This document shows positions 29,101 to 36,255 of a stretch of DNA of 39,946 bases, in pieces. The stretch covers positions 1-39,946 of the forward strand of contig JAIEPM010000549.1 in assembly GCA_019748395.1 (NCBI GenBank), in the 5' to 3' direction. The translations under genes were made by a program, and so were the position numbers. Under the pieces are notes generated by a model that ran no database searches, was not told where the DNA came from, and saw only the letters and a list, made by a program, of their open reading frames with translations. This DNA comes from Candidatus Obscuribacterales bacterium (GTDB lineage Bacteria > Cyanobacteriota > Vampirovibrionia > Obscuribacterales > Obscuribacteraceae). The first letter of the stretch is position 1, and each line of letters opens with the position of its first letter.

Positions 29101-29179
29101 ACTGATCACCGGAGCTTAGTGCTTTCGCCGGCTTATTATCGGGCTTTCTTTGAGGAAACCTGTTGTGTTTTTGGAACAA
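20138..29179 (-). CDS. Giant secreted beta-helix-type repeat protein (3013 aa) with C-terminal FecR-like region
   Basis: N-terminal hydrophobic segment CLSVLTALTVFIWSPARADAETA. Dozens of degenerate repeats of about 54-56 aa (SGTGAGGTVTLxSxxGSIxTGxIxTxVSGGSAAAGNVxISAxGxI). C-terminal GTVLFAPKSNIVVTTKEGDVHIAAGSIVLVFE...GDVKVRIGSSSHVILPGEELVM. Confidence 0.93.
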   Translation of the reverse strand: MFQKHNRFPQRKPDNKPAKALSSGDQYRMSCCLSVLTALTVFIWSPARADAETAGQTVQAAPATCCSQGTGSGDTSSSSTLLQPSSSSRVDLDLSSTQRSIQVNAASPVNVQIGGAQTVITPGDYLTPAQFVAAQQFLSGGPVLQVGALGNAVGGTLVLNSSLSHSIGNLVVPQGVTAVRDFADGTALNLAGNLTNAGNFYALSSSQAVSSATIASANIANLAGANLTSVLPAGGLPGFTAAISQLNLNLTAINNIINHGNIASSGSLSMTAGGSIVNTGNITAAQNVALASAIGSITNSGLIAAAAGNININNNININSLTASLAINNAGGTLKALNGSINFRDSIYTGSGDLNLIGGDYLSQEINLYTGTGTATVSAGQLTGSLNTAAGAEHVAADTSVLKLGNHCITGDPTYYNTGSIEIIGTVSSNENLAIIAGGDITSDANGQIVTNGHELLMIAGAKITSSCIGCTTPGPGTVGPSSGVTPTSGLAEGPVTVSLTGGNGGNIDLSSSLAAKVIDTSSSSGSGGNVNVIALADAFGLKGEVKLNSGSNLGEINSSGAGAGGGGNVTIYAGSSFLGLVTSISTNKIVTVSNGTSNSGNVTLQTTQAVTSDNQPLVLNAQGSITSGNTIQAGATLAQAGIKTGMIDTHIAGGAAAGGNVNIKAYGDVDTSAGVIYTINNGVGVSGEINLTSTNGAVSTAGIYSFVYSGWLAASNVTIRSYGDITTNSESIYTFQGGSGVGGTIDLRSSNGNISTGLIVTGVGDATAAGNVIMSAYGSISALSIFAFNAGTGGGGSVALTSSNGSISTGSIATNTNLGLLAAGNVSISAYDSITILGAINASNSGIGAGGNVTLLTQGALTTSDINTSSVGFIGGAITAASKGDNGIYSIAMGNLNSSGSAAAGSVEIVSTDILEKGTLIGKITAQASGQNGVGGAVGIATRGSLAIGNIDTINTSTSTVSGAQSGSVFLSSGSTAADAISVGSITAYNSANGSATGQVILIASGTISSGAITTSVGNSSVNPNFTSLTPFISSSTTVDVSVSGIAGLLSNYNPQGYLWINGSSTQLSINSGGNSSLLAPLLCLSDVSIDSINSNNGTQADGVSLAASGNITLSGTNSVNTAGTTSGGNVNLLSIGGQIDAGALVTNSAGAGPAGNVNLSANGSISVGGALDASNIGSGAGGTVTLISNNSSVSLGEVDTFVSAGSGAAGSVSISAYGAINTNSNAIAAFNSGTGAGGKVTLVSSTDSIVTGTIASYVSGGTTAAGSVSITALKELDSSAVDAHNADRGASGQILLVSSTSDVTVGALDTYVIGGTEKAADVTISAYGSVVVNGALSAYNTGTGSGCTVNLLSANGSITTKTIDVNVNVDSIVAGNVNIEASKFIDTSAGTVKANNGSTRPIDSGVTFLSHNSSITTGSIDISVTGGSATAGNVSLAAAQSITVNGTVNASNVDSGSGGTVTLESTKSSVAVSRVDTHVASSSAQAGSVSILAAGSISASGAIDATNTATVIGTGNNGAAGPVTLISTGSINTVAINTYVSGGPGLSGNVTILADGSIAAGVINASNSGTGAGGAIALTSQSGTVTLGGIQTQVSGGSAAAGNLIVSAPGAIAITGAIATNNSASGAGGSVALISNSTISSGSITTSGMPSGSVFLSSGHSGTGAIVTGAIAPNGGPLLATAASSGSIIVQSFADGNSLSVNGGQIYATGTYASAVTILPRAFANAAAVTITPAIIPGGGFTSFTNSGTITLANDAGSSGNVITFSNLIPAFVQGSVSSLGTINDSTGRGDFFLMSPSVSVSSASTYSSTSGSLNILAGILSLGDINTSGVNLKLTAVQAMSVGAINTINSGGTKAGNATLLSVIGSVTSGKIDSSVTSGSAPSGNVTISAYGNLSTNSSSINTSNSGTGAGGTVNLTTSGTGSVKLGQISTGVTNATSNAAAGNITIFSAGAIDMNSQAIDSFNSGAGAGGTVTLTSNTYSVATADIDTHAASGSAPAGNVFLSALQDISAGNINSSHGGTGTGGSVTLVRAAAMKTGDINSSSSGFTGGSIIAAAVGDNSVYSLKMGNLNTSGLTAAGSVMLVADDFGDKPSEIGNITAQASGASGVGGAVGVATLGKLTIGNIDTSSTAATTSGAKSGSVFLSSGLAPDSLSPTDSIVAGSINAYNSTNGSATGQVILIASGSIKTAGAITTSAGSIPAQTFTTKVLSGTEASVNPNYSSNTLSISSSTTVKVSVTEISSASSNFNPQGYAALSGSNTELTVDSGGNSSLLAPLVFTAYVPMLIKSIKSADSAKADGIALVILGNLILSDGISASGTVSGGNVVLQSSAGEISANYIDTHSSGAGAAGSVNITTWGVIPISGGIDASNTGTGAGGSVFLATTTDALVTGEIKTSVAGGSAAAGNVGVSAFQSLSTKSIDASNNGTGAGGTVFLMSSDSSVASGAINSSAASGASGNVFISAYGSIDLDGNIQAGSVTLNAGGNIEVNPGLTAPTSISSSGSQTYNGALFLYTNTSLASTNSTVTFNKTVDGSKDLTISSGSGAIDFSGNVGGINALGQLILTGNGTSTFAGTVKAASLSTSTGTNNINGGKITTTGNQTYNGNLVLGGDTTLKADGIITLNASLNDNNANRLLQFAAYNNTSVKVVNNASLSLNGANSIIGFNRGVSGSIDMSGTGSLNASQVNFGNLNPNTLQIFAPFVIVSPFTGSYTLGNISINQAGITGTLQVAEFIPPPPAPSVPSTPSLSPGTNSIQLSYFSYMGAALLASSTGRFPFSDLVPTDLTRSRGYGRALTELEDMDIQTFLSGQVTNEQEEEVAIFAGTSFDTQALQALSRSGVALGSGSRESAITLNRGTVLFAPKSNIVVTTKEGDVHIAAGSIVLVFEDGNDSAVLNVSDAKQGDVKVRIGSSSHVILPGEELVMTRSSSGTFTAVNPARTIAHRGARKAKLGEDVSAYLCEFSLVSALSNTGLYDKLRKDDSLKPVLKQILLTAASLQTVTGARGPYKQQQ
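22120..23095 (-). repeat. Intragenic segmental duplication, block B (approximate bounds)
   Basis: Encodes GDNSVYSLKMGNLNTSG...NSTNGSATGQVILIASGSI...NPQGYAALSGSNTELTVDSGGNSSLLAPL; about 3.5 kb from block A. Confidence 0.85.
25710..26625 (-). repeat. Intragenic segmental duplication, block A (approximate bounds)
   Basis: Encodes GDNGIYSIAMGNLNSSG...NITAQ-like...NSANGSATGQVILIASGTI...NPQGYLWINGSSTQLSINSGGNSSLLAPL, paralogous to block B. Confidence 0.85.
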
Positions 29180-29238
29180 TTGAGAGCTCTCATGGCGCCT
29201 TAAAGTCTTATTGTATTAGCATTACAGAGTTTTTGTCC

Positions 29239-29260
29239 ATCTCGGGAAATGACCCGAGAT
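29239..29260. promoter_or_regulatory. Perfect 8-bp hairpin upstream of the giant repeat gene
   Basis: ATCTCGGG-aaatga-CCCGAGAT, about 60-80 nt 5' of the 29179 start (minus strand). Confidence 0.45.
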
Positions 29261-29414
29261 CCGGCATACAACCATGAAGTCACAGCGTTGCAGACCGGAC
29301 GAGACCCTGGACTCTGCTTGGCTTCGGCGCTCTGCTTAAGTCAGCGACCAGCAACAAAGCGGCAACACTCCTGCAGTATCATCCAATTGGGAGTTGCGGG
29401 AAGGAGCGAGATTT

Positions 29415-30017
29415 ATGCCTGATATCGATAAGTCTTTTATTGAGCCGTTAACAGCAAATTTCGAGAAGATTGACACAGATAAGGACGGATACATGTCCTC
29501 AGATGAGTTGTCTTCGGCTAGCGTGAGTAATCGTTTTTCGAAAGAAGTTCAAGAGACCATCGGTATTGCAGGCAAGCATCTAAGCGGAATTTCCTGCGAG
29601 AATCTCGATAAGGGATCAGTAAAGGCGGGCCGTGCTGAAATAGCTCCTACCAAGGACGAATATTCGGGAATCTCTCAAAAGGACCTCAGTAGACTCTCTA
29701 CCAGAGCCCAGCGGATGAAAGATGAAGAGGCGCTTGCCAATTACGGACTTTCCAAATTCGAGATCATAGACCGAAATAATGACCAGATCATTGACCTTAA
29801 AGAAGCAGAAGGAAGCAGGCTGTACCGCGAGTTTTATAACATTGCACATGTAGTTCGTACAAGCAATGAGCTTCGCACAAATCCATACGGCAAGCCCGAG
29901 CATTACAAAAGTCACCACTACGGTATTAATAGACCCGACCTGGAAGCTTACCCCTCGAAGGTTTTGAATCAACCAAAAAATCACAACCTGCGTGACATTC
30001 TAAAGGACCTGGACTAA
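29415..30017 (+). CDS. EF-hand domain protein
   Basis: FEKIDTDKDGYMSSDELSS and FEIIDRNNDQIIDLKEAE are EF-hand loops; start MPDIDKSFIEP at 29415. Confidence 0.8.
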   Translation: MPDIDKSFIEPLTANFEKIDTDKDGYMSSDELSSASVSNRFSKEVQETIGIAGKHLSGISCENLDKGSVKAGRAEIAPTKDEYSGISQKDLSRLSTRAQRMKDEEALANYGLSKFEIIDRNNDQIIDLKEAEGSRLYREFYNIAHVVRTSNELRTNPYGKPEHYKSHHYGINRPDLEAYPSKVLNQPKNHNLRDILKDLD

Positions 30018-30819
30018 TTTCTTGCAGCTTCCTGTAAGCTCTTAAAGTGTCATTGTATTGCTTGCTTTGTTCGCCGTATATTTGTTTGCGAAGAGCAAGG
30101 GCTTTCAAATACCACTGTCGAGACTCCTCATATTGACCGGTTTCGCGAAGGACAGTTGCAAGTCCGGTATAAGCCCTCCCCGTATGTGAGCCGAGCGAAA
30201 CAGATTGTCGATACCATTGCTCCGCTGCTGCCAATTCCTTGCTTCGAACACTAAGATCGCCGAGATCTGCATAAATCGCACTAGCAAGATCACTTTTGGG
30301 TCCGGCTAAGCTGATTCGGATAGCTTTGACCTCCTGGTAAAGCGGCTCTGCTCTGCCAAATTCATGGTTTTGCACTAGAGCACCAGCCAGCATCTCAAGA
30401 CTAAACGCCGGATGTAATCCAACCCAATAACTTACGGGCATCCAAGTATAAAGCGTGATAGCAGCACTATACTGTCCAAATAGAGAAAGGCAAAGTGCGG
30501 CGAAGTCCACAACGGCCGCGAATGACAAAACAGATAGTGTTAGCACTTTGAATTTGTTGAGGTTCCCAGCCAGCAATCGAAAAAGTTTTCTTACAGATTC
30601 TGGAATTTTTGCAATCCATTTTTTAGGAATTGCAAAAACCCCGGCTTTTATTATTACTAAAGACAAGATGAACGCGAGCAGCTCAGCTCCTACAGCGAAA
30701 GCCAGCGCTGGGCTTGGACACACACACAGATACACGATGCAATAGGCAAGGAACAGTGCTCCTACAAAAATCGTAAGAGCATTAAGGATTGACTGGACTT
30801 TTGTATCATCCTTGAGCAT
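29926..30819 (-). CDS. Membrane-anchored TPR protein
   Basis: N-terminal TM segments, then ALVQNHEFGRAEPLYQEVKAI, AIYADLGDLSVRSKELAAAEQWYRQSVSL, AYTGLATVLRETGQYEESRQWYLKALAL. Confidence 0.8.
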   Translation of the reverse strand: MLKDDTKVQSILNALTIFVGALFLAYCIVYLCVCPSPALAFAVGAELLAFILSLVIIKAGVFAIPKKWIAKIPESVRKLFRLLAGNLNKFKVLTLSVLSFAAVVDFAALCLSLFGQYSAAITLYTWMPVSYWVGLHPAFSLEMLAGALVQNHEFGRAEPLYQEVKAIRISLAGPKSDLASAIYADLGDLSVRSKELAAAEQWYRQSVSLGSHTGRAYTGLATVLRETGQYEESRQWYLKALALRKQIYGEQSKQYNDTLRAYRKLQEISPGPLECHAGCDFLVDSKPSRGKLPGRVY

Positions 30820-31224
30820 TTAGCCATTATGCTCCCGCGCTTTCAAGTGTTGCAACAAGTTTTTTTCGACTGAAGTGGGAAGATCTCCATCCTTAGTGCA
30901 TGTTGTCACACATTCGCCCGCAGAAGTATTTAATACAAATGCAAATAATCCGCTTGCATGACATTTAGTTGACATAAGATTCAATCGGTAAACATTCAAA
31001 ATATTGCTTATTTTTTTGAGAGATTAAGCTATGAAAGCTAGTTATTTCCGCTCTCGTCGAGCCAATTGGTGTTTCTACCATTGACCAGACTAACTGGTGA
31101 GATATGCTTTCCCTGCTGGTTGCCATATCGGTGCTTATCATAATTTGCCCTATGCATGAATTCAGAAAGGCAATGAGATATTAAGGCAATAAACCGACAA
31201 GACAATTATTAGGGGAGCACCAGC

Positions 31225-32034
31225 ATGAGCGACATCATCATTGCCAGCAGCAAAGCTGCTGACTCCAACGCCGAAGTCAACATTAATAGCAGCGGAAGCA
31301 GCTCAGCTCATTTCCTAAATGAGATTTTCAAACCAAACAAAGAGAGCGTTAAAGAGTTTGTAGCACTCAACACGCCCCCCGACAAAGTGCAAAGTGCATC
31401 TGAGATGCTTGAGGAGGCTGTTGCTCGTTTTGACAAAGCAGACGACAAGCAAGCCGCCATGAAGGAATTGAAGCCGCAATTCGAAGCAGCAGTGAAACGA
31501 GCCGATGAAGAGCTTGCTGTCGCCGACAAGAATCTCTCGCCCATCTTGCGCAAACTTGCACCAGATATGGCAAAGGCGCTGCTCAAAGTTAACCCGGCAG
31601 TGAACAATTTCATGAATATTTCCGATGCCGAGAAACTTCCACAGAATCTTCGCCCACTGATGGTTAAGTATGTTAATACCGACCCGGCAGATCCGGGAAA
31701 AGCAGCCATCGCGGCAAAGCTTGCAGCCTTCCCGAAAACGCTAAAGGCAGCTGAAATCTTTGGTAATGAACTGCGAACTCACGGACCTCTAATGAGCCAA
31801 TACAACAAGCCGGCCAAGGAACTAGAGACAGCGATTCACAACAGTTACTTCGCAAGGGAAAAATTCGCCGAACGTCTGGCCCAATCGGGCGACAAGAAAC
31901 AGGGCGACGAACTGCGCAAAGATGCGCAGAATATCTTCAGCCGCTTCAAAGATCCGGCATTGCAGGCGCTGGAATGGTTGGAGGCTGGCGAGCGGATGCA
32001 GCAAGATCTAAACAAGTTCCCGATAGGAAAGTAG
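31225..32034 (+). CDS. Hypothetical helical protein
   Basis: 269-aa ORF preceded by aggggagcaccagc (Shine-Dalgarno-like). Confidence 0.7.
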   Translation: MSDIIIASSKAADSNAEVNINSSGSSSAHFLNEIFKPNKESVKEFVALNTPPDKVQSASEMLEEAVARFDKADDKQAAMKELKPQFEAAVKRADEELAVADKNLSPILRKLAPDMAKALLKVNPAVNNFMNISDAEKLPQNLRPLMVKYVNTDPADPGKAAIAAKLAAFPKTLKAAEIFGNELRTHGPLMSQYNKPAKELETAIHNSYFAREKFAERLAQSGDKKQGDELRKDAQNIFSRFKDPALQALEWLEAGERMQQDLNKFPIGK

Positions 32035-32042
32035 AGTTCATT

Positions 32043-32843
32043 TTAAATCAGCTTGCCCAATTTTGCCGGATCTACATAGCCGTGGGTGCGGCTTTTCACA
32101 GCTCGTCTTTCCACTGAGGCCAAATTGGCTGCCGATTTTTGCAAATTCAAGTCAAACAGGTCACTGACCATTCCGATATTTAGATAACCGTCTGAAAGGT
32201 CAGTCGTTGCTTTTCCTTCCACGAAAGCCAGGTCTTTTGCAATTTTATTGAGATTCGGATCAACAAGGTCACCAAGCATTGCGCTACTGAGGTAACCATC
32301 TGAAAGGCTGCCGATTGCCTTTTCCTCTATGCCTGCCAGGTCTTTTGCAATTTGTTCGAGATTGGGGTCAAGCAAATCACCAAGAATGCCGCTATTGAGA
32401 TAACCATCAGAAAGGCTTCCAATCGCCTTTTCCTCTACTCCAGCCAGGTCCTTTGCAATTTGTTCGAGATTGGGGTCAACAATATCACCAAGAATACCGC
32501 TGTTGAGGTAGCCTTTGGAAAGGCTCTGAATGCCTTGCTCTTCAACTTTGGCAATCTGAGAAGCAAATTGGTCGAAGGACCCGACGCTGCCTGCGAATTC
32601 TGCAACCGGTGCAAATGGAGTTGCCATCAAAGCAGTCTTAGCAGCATCCAGCGGATTGTTGAGCAAACCATCAAACAGTTCGACGCCGGGAAAACCGGAA
32701 GGCAAAACACTCGCCACACCGCGCATCTCGTTCACTACATCTAACGCCGGTGTTCCGACTTCTTTCAATGCACTTGAGGCGGTATCAACTACTGCAGATC
32801 CAACCTTTTCGACGGCGTGTCCCAAATCTTCGAAGAACGACAT
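32043..32843 (-). CDS. Hypothetical protein with tandem 36-aa repeats
   Basis: Four full units (GYLNSGILGDxxDPNLEQIAKDLAGxEEKAIGSLSD) plus a partial fifth. Confidence 0.8.
   Translation of the reverse strand: MSFFEDLGHAVEKVGSAVVDTASSALKEVGTPALDVVNEMRGVASVLPSGFPGVELFDGLLNNPLDAAKTALMATPFAPVAEFAGSVGSFDQFASQIAKVEEQGIQSLSKGYLNSGILGDIVDPNLEQIAKDLAGVEEKAIGSLSDGYLNSGILGDLLDPNLEQIAKDLAGIEEKAIGSLSDGYLSSAMLGDLVDPNLNKIAKDLAFVEGKATTDLSDGYLNIGMVSDLFDLNLQKSAANLASVERRAVKSRTHGYVDPAKLGKLI
32082..32513 (-). repeat. 108-bp (36-aa) in-frame tandem repeat, 4 units
   Basis: aGgTAaCCaTCtGAAAGG-type block recurs about every 108 nt. Confidence 0.92.
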
Positions 32844-33265
32844 TGCTTATTGCTCCTTGCTTGCTGCTGATATTGAAACTATATGCTCGGCAAGTCTCTT
32901 TCCCGTCCTCAGAATGTCCTCAAAATGTCCCGAAGCCGGAGATTCATGCCAAGAAGCTTCTAAGAGACGGCACAGGCGATCTGTACGTCACCGGCGCCCC
33001 AGGCATCGCGGTAAATGGCTACCTGAGCAACTTAGACGGCACTGCCTGCGAGTCCTCAGCTTCGGGCTTTAATTCTGCCGAGCAACAGGTAAAATGTGTT
33101 CCTTAATAAACGCATAAAGTGAATTCACTTCGCCAAGATTAGTTGATTCTCAAGAAAAGACCCGAAAAAGACCCAAACCAAACCCAATAAAGCCAACCTG
33201 TTTGAGTAGATTGAGCGTATTAATACAGGAAGCCGACGAAGAGCAAGCAGAGGACCGAAAAAGCA

Positions 33266-34888
33266 ATGAGCGACGGGGAAGTATCAAAGATAATCCACAA
33301 GGGTAGTGAAGGACTGAAGCATCTTGCATCCGACGCAAGCGAGGCGCTCAAGCGCTTGCAAGAGCATGCGCTTCCGCATCAGAAGGAAGCAGCGCATCAA
33401 CAACCGAAACTCAAAGATGCCAGCCTCAAATCAAAAGGTTTGCTTCCCGGCTTGGAAATTGAAGACAGAACTCATTTGAGTGATGAATTGACCGGACGAA
33501 AGTCAAGTGGCGCCGGCGCAGAACAGCGGAAGCCTGCGACTCAACATAGAGATTCCGGCAAGTCACATACATCGTCCGATGCCCAATCTAATCAACATGG
33601 TGAAAAGAAGCCCGCTCATGCTGAGCCGAATCATCCCAGCGACAGGGTAATGCCCGGCAACAAAGATGCAGCTGCGCCAAAGAACGAATCGAAATCGGTC
33701 TCCTCTCATTCAGAGCAAGCCGGCAAAATCAAAAACGATCAGCATCTAAGCAAAACTTCGAGTGCGGTAGACAACCATGCACAAGGCGTCGACGGTAAAA
33801 CATATCTCAAAAGCATGGAAGAGTATGGCATCAAGCTGAAAAATGGAATTGAGCAAAAACTGCATGCTCTAGAAACACCGAAAGATGGCGGATTCGTCAA
33901 ACTCAAAGGACAAGATGAGTACATGGCGAGACGCGAAAAAGCGCGCCCTCAGCAGTCATCCGGCGCACCAAAAATGGGAGACTCTCGCAGCGGTGATCCT
34001 TTCCATGAAAAGCAAGCCTCCGGCAAACCTCATTCTGAATCAAGGCATACGGAAAATGCCCCTTCGGAAAGCACTAATGCAAAAGGCGCTGAAGCTGCGG
34101 CGAAGTCCGGCGAAATTAAGCCTGTTGAGAAACATACAGCAAATACTAATCAAGCAGAACCGCTGACATTGCGCTCGGTCACCGGCAAAGTTTTCAACAC
34201 CGGGTTTGGTGCATTGAGTGTTATCGGCGGCTACTATGAAACTAAAGAAGGCATCAGCGACCTGCGCAACGGCAAGTATCTGGACGGAGCACTGAAAACA
34301 TCTGCCGGTGTCGCTGACACCGGTTCAGGATTTGCTACCATCGCCTATGGCTTCGGCAAAAAAGCGCTCGGCTCTGTGGCTGGAAAGCTTGGTGGAGCCG
34401 GTGCGCTTCTTTCAGGCGCTACAGAAGGCATTCAAGGTATCAAAGAAAATGATACGGAAAAGAAAGTCGAAGGTGGAGTTAAAGTTGTGCTTGGCGCAGG
34501 CATGTTCGCTTCCGGCTCCACTGCTCCTCTGTCGGGGGCTGGGCTGGCCGGCTGGGGTGCTGGAAGATTTATCGGAACGCATGCAGGTTGGGGTGGAGAG
34601 AATATCGATACCAAAACCACAAGATTTATCGATTCGCATCTCAATCAGAAACTCAACGATGAACTCGCTCAAACAAGCAGCGCCAATTTACAGTTGCTGG
34701 ACAAACAACAAGGGATAATCGGTAAGGAGCTTTTTAGCCTGCAAGCGGAAGGTGCAAACAAGAAGGACGTTTCCGAGGCAATTATCGGCTTGCGAGAAAA
34801 GCTTGAATCGGAGCGTGCTAAAGGAAACGACACGAAAGCATTGCAGGACGAAGTAAAACGTTTGATTGACATGCGCAGCAAAATCTAA
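33266..34888 (+). CDS. Large hydrophilic protein with central Gly-rich hydrophobic domain
   Basis: 540 aa: Ser/His/Lys-rich N-terminal half; TGFGALSVIGGYYETKEGISDLRNG...LGGAGALLSGATEGIQGI...GAGMFASGSTAPLSGAGLAGWGAGRFIG; helical C-terminus. Confidence 0.75.
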   Translation: MSDGEVSKIIHKGSEGLKHLASDASEALKRLQEHALPHQKEAAHQQPKLKDASLKSKGLLPGLEIEDRTHLSDELTGRKSSGAGAEQRKPATQHRDSGKSHTSSDAQSNQHGEKKPAHAEPNHPSDRVMPGNKDAAAPKNESKSVSSHSEQAGKIKNDQHLSKTSSAVDNHAQGVDGKTYLKSMEEYGIKLKNGIEQKLHALETPKDGGFVKLKGQDEYMARREKARPQQSSGAPKMGDSRSGDPFHEKQASGKPHSESRHTENAPSESTNAKGAEAAAKSGEIKPVEKHTANTNQAEPLTLRSVTGKVFNTGFGALSVIGGYYETKEGISDLRNGKYLDGALKTSAGVADTGSGFATIAYGFGKKALGSVAGKLGGAGALLSGATEGIQGIKENDTEKKVEGGVKVVLGAGMFASGSTAPLSGAGLAGWGAGRFIGTHAGWGGENIDTKTTRFIDSHLNQKLNDELAQTSSANLQLLDKQQGIIGKELFSLQAEGANKKDVSEAIIGLREKLESERAKGNDTKALQDEVKRLIDMRSKI

Positions 34889-35013
34889 GGAAAGCTTTTC
34901 GATCTCGATATCGAGAGGATTCCAAAAACCATGGTATCAAATCAAACTAATCGACAAATTCCATGGCTTTGAGCAAATGTTCTTCCTGCTAAGACAAGCA
35001 TCTCGGAGCTGTT

Positions 35014-36249
35014 ATGCGCATCGCCATCGTCAGCAATGATACTAGAGGGGGAGTACAACCTTATGTTGCTCTCGGCATCGGATTGGCTCAGGCCGGTCAT
35101 GACGTGCGCGTTGTCGCACCGGCCAATCATTCTTCCTTGTTTACTAATACCGGTCTTAAGCTGTTTCCATTATCCGGTCCTACGACCGAGGAGGTAAACG
35201 AAGCAGCCCGTATAGCTGAGAAAGGCACACTCGCAACAATGGCCTTTATGGCAAAAGAGATGCCAAAAATGATCTTTCAGTCCACTAAAGAAACTCTCAA
35301 TGCTTGTGAGGGTGTAGACATAATAACTGGTGGCGTCGGCGGTATGGTAACCGGCATCGCGGTTGCAGATAAGCTTCAGGTTCCATTCATACAGACGCAT
35401 CTTCAGCCAGTTGCTGCACCATCTCGAGAATACCCCGGAGTCATGCTCGGCGCCCTACCTGATTGGGCTGGAGACTTGGGACGCCTTCTCAGCCATCACC
35501 TTTCAGAGCAGCTCTTATGGATGCCCTTTCAAGGAGCAATGTCTGAAGCACGTACAAAGGTACTTGGGCTCAATGGCAAGTCTCGCTCTATGGAAGGTCA
35601 AGCAATCATCTATGGATTCAGCCCCAGAGTAGTGCCATTGCCGGATAACAAAAAGGAAAAGCGCTATACAACTGGCTATTGGATACTGCCAACGTCAAAC
35701 TTTAATCCTCCGGAAGACTTACAGACTTTTCTTGATCAAGAAAAACCAGTAGTAAGCATTGGATTTGGAAGCATGTCGAGTAATCAAGCCGAGCGCGTCA
35801 CTGAGCTGGTGCAACAGGCAGCCGCAAATGCCGGTCTTCGGCTAATACTTTTGACCGGATCCGGCGGACTAAAAGAGATTGTCGGAAACGACGATCTGTA
35901 TTGCCTTAGCGAAGTTCCTCATGAATGGCTGTTTAGAAAAGTTTCCGCCATTGTGCACCACGGAGGAGCAGGCACAACTGCTGCAGCTTTGCGCTCAGGA
36001 GTTCCAAATATCGTTGTGCCGTTTGGAGTTGATCAACCATTTTGGGGCTCCCGGGTTGCAGCTCTTGGTGTTGGTCCCAAACCGATCCCCCATGCGCGTC
36101 TATCTGTCGATAAATTGACAATAGCGCTGCAGACCGCTGTCAGCGACCAGGCGATGCGAACAAGAGCGGCAGATCTAGGAACCTTGCTTCGCGCAGAGGA
36201 TGGTGTTTCTAAAGCGGTAGAATGCTTCAATCGGCTGGCACAAACTTAA
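35014..36249 (+). CDS. GT1-family (UDP-glucuronosyl/sterol/macrolide-type) glycosyltransferase
   Basis: N-terminal MRIAIVSNDTRGGVQPYVALGIGLAQAGHDVRVVAP; C-terminal VSAIVHHGGAGTTAAALRSGVPNIVVPFGVDQPFWGSRVAALGVGP signature. Confidence 0.93.
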   Translation: MRIAIVSNDTRGGVQPYVALGIGLAQAGHDVRVVAPANHSSLFTNTGLKLFPLSGPTTEEVNEAARIAEKGTLATMAFMAKEMPKMIFQSTKETLNACEGVDIITGGVGGMVTGIAVADKLQVPFIQTHLQPVAAPSREYPGVMLGALPDWAGDLGRLLSHHLSEQLLWMPFQGAMSEARTKVLGLNGKSRSMEGQAIIYGFSPRVVPLPDNKKEKRYTTGYWILPTSNFNPPEDLQTFLDQEKPVVSIGFGSMSSNQAERVTELVQQAAANAGLRLILLTGSGGLKEIVGNDDLYCLSEVPHEWLFRKVSAIVHHGGAGTTAAALRSGVPNIVVPFGVDQPFWGSRVAALGVGPKPIPHARLSVDKLTIALQTAVSDQAMRTRAADLGTLLRAEDGVSKAVECFNRLAQT

Positions 36250-36255
36250 CCGGTC

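Noticed and set aside
30845-30866. TGTTGCAACA palindrome followed by a T-run as a terminator
   Set aside because: Only about 3 bp of stem remains once a loop is allowed.
32082-32513. Regular about 108-nt periodicity as a possible CRISPR-like array
   Set aside because: Whole unit repeats in frame as protein with no unique spacers; it is a coding tandem repeat.
34903-34916. Perfect palindrome TCTCGATATCGAGA after the 33266..34888 gene
   Set aside because: Short, no T-run, cannot form a good loop; could be chance or an operator, not enough to call.
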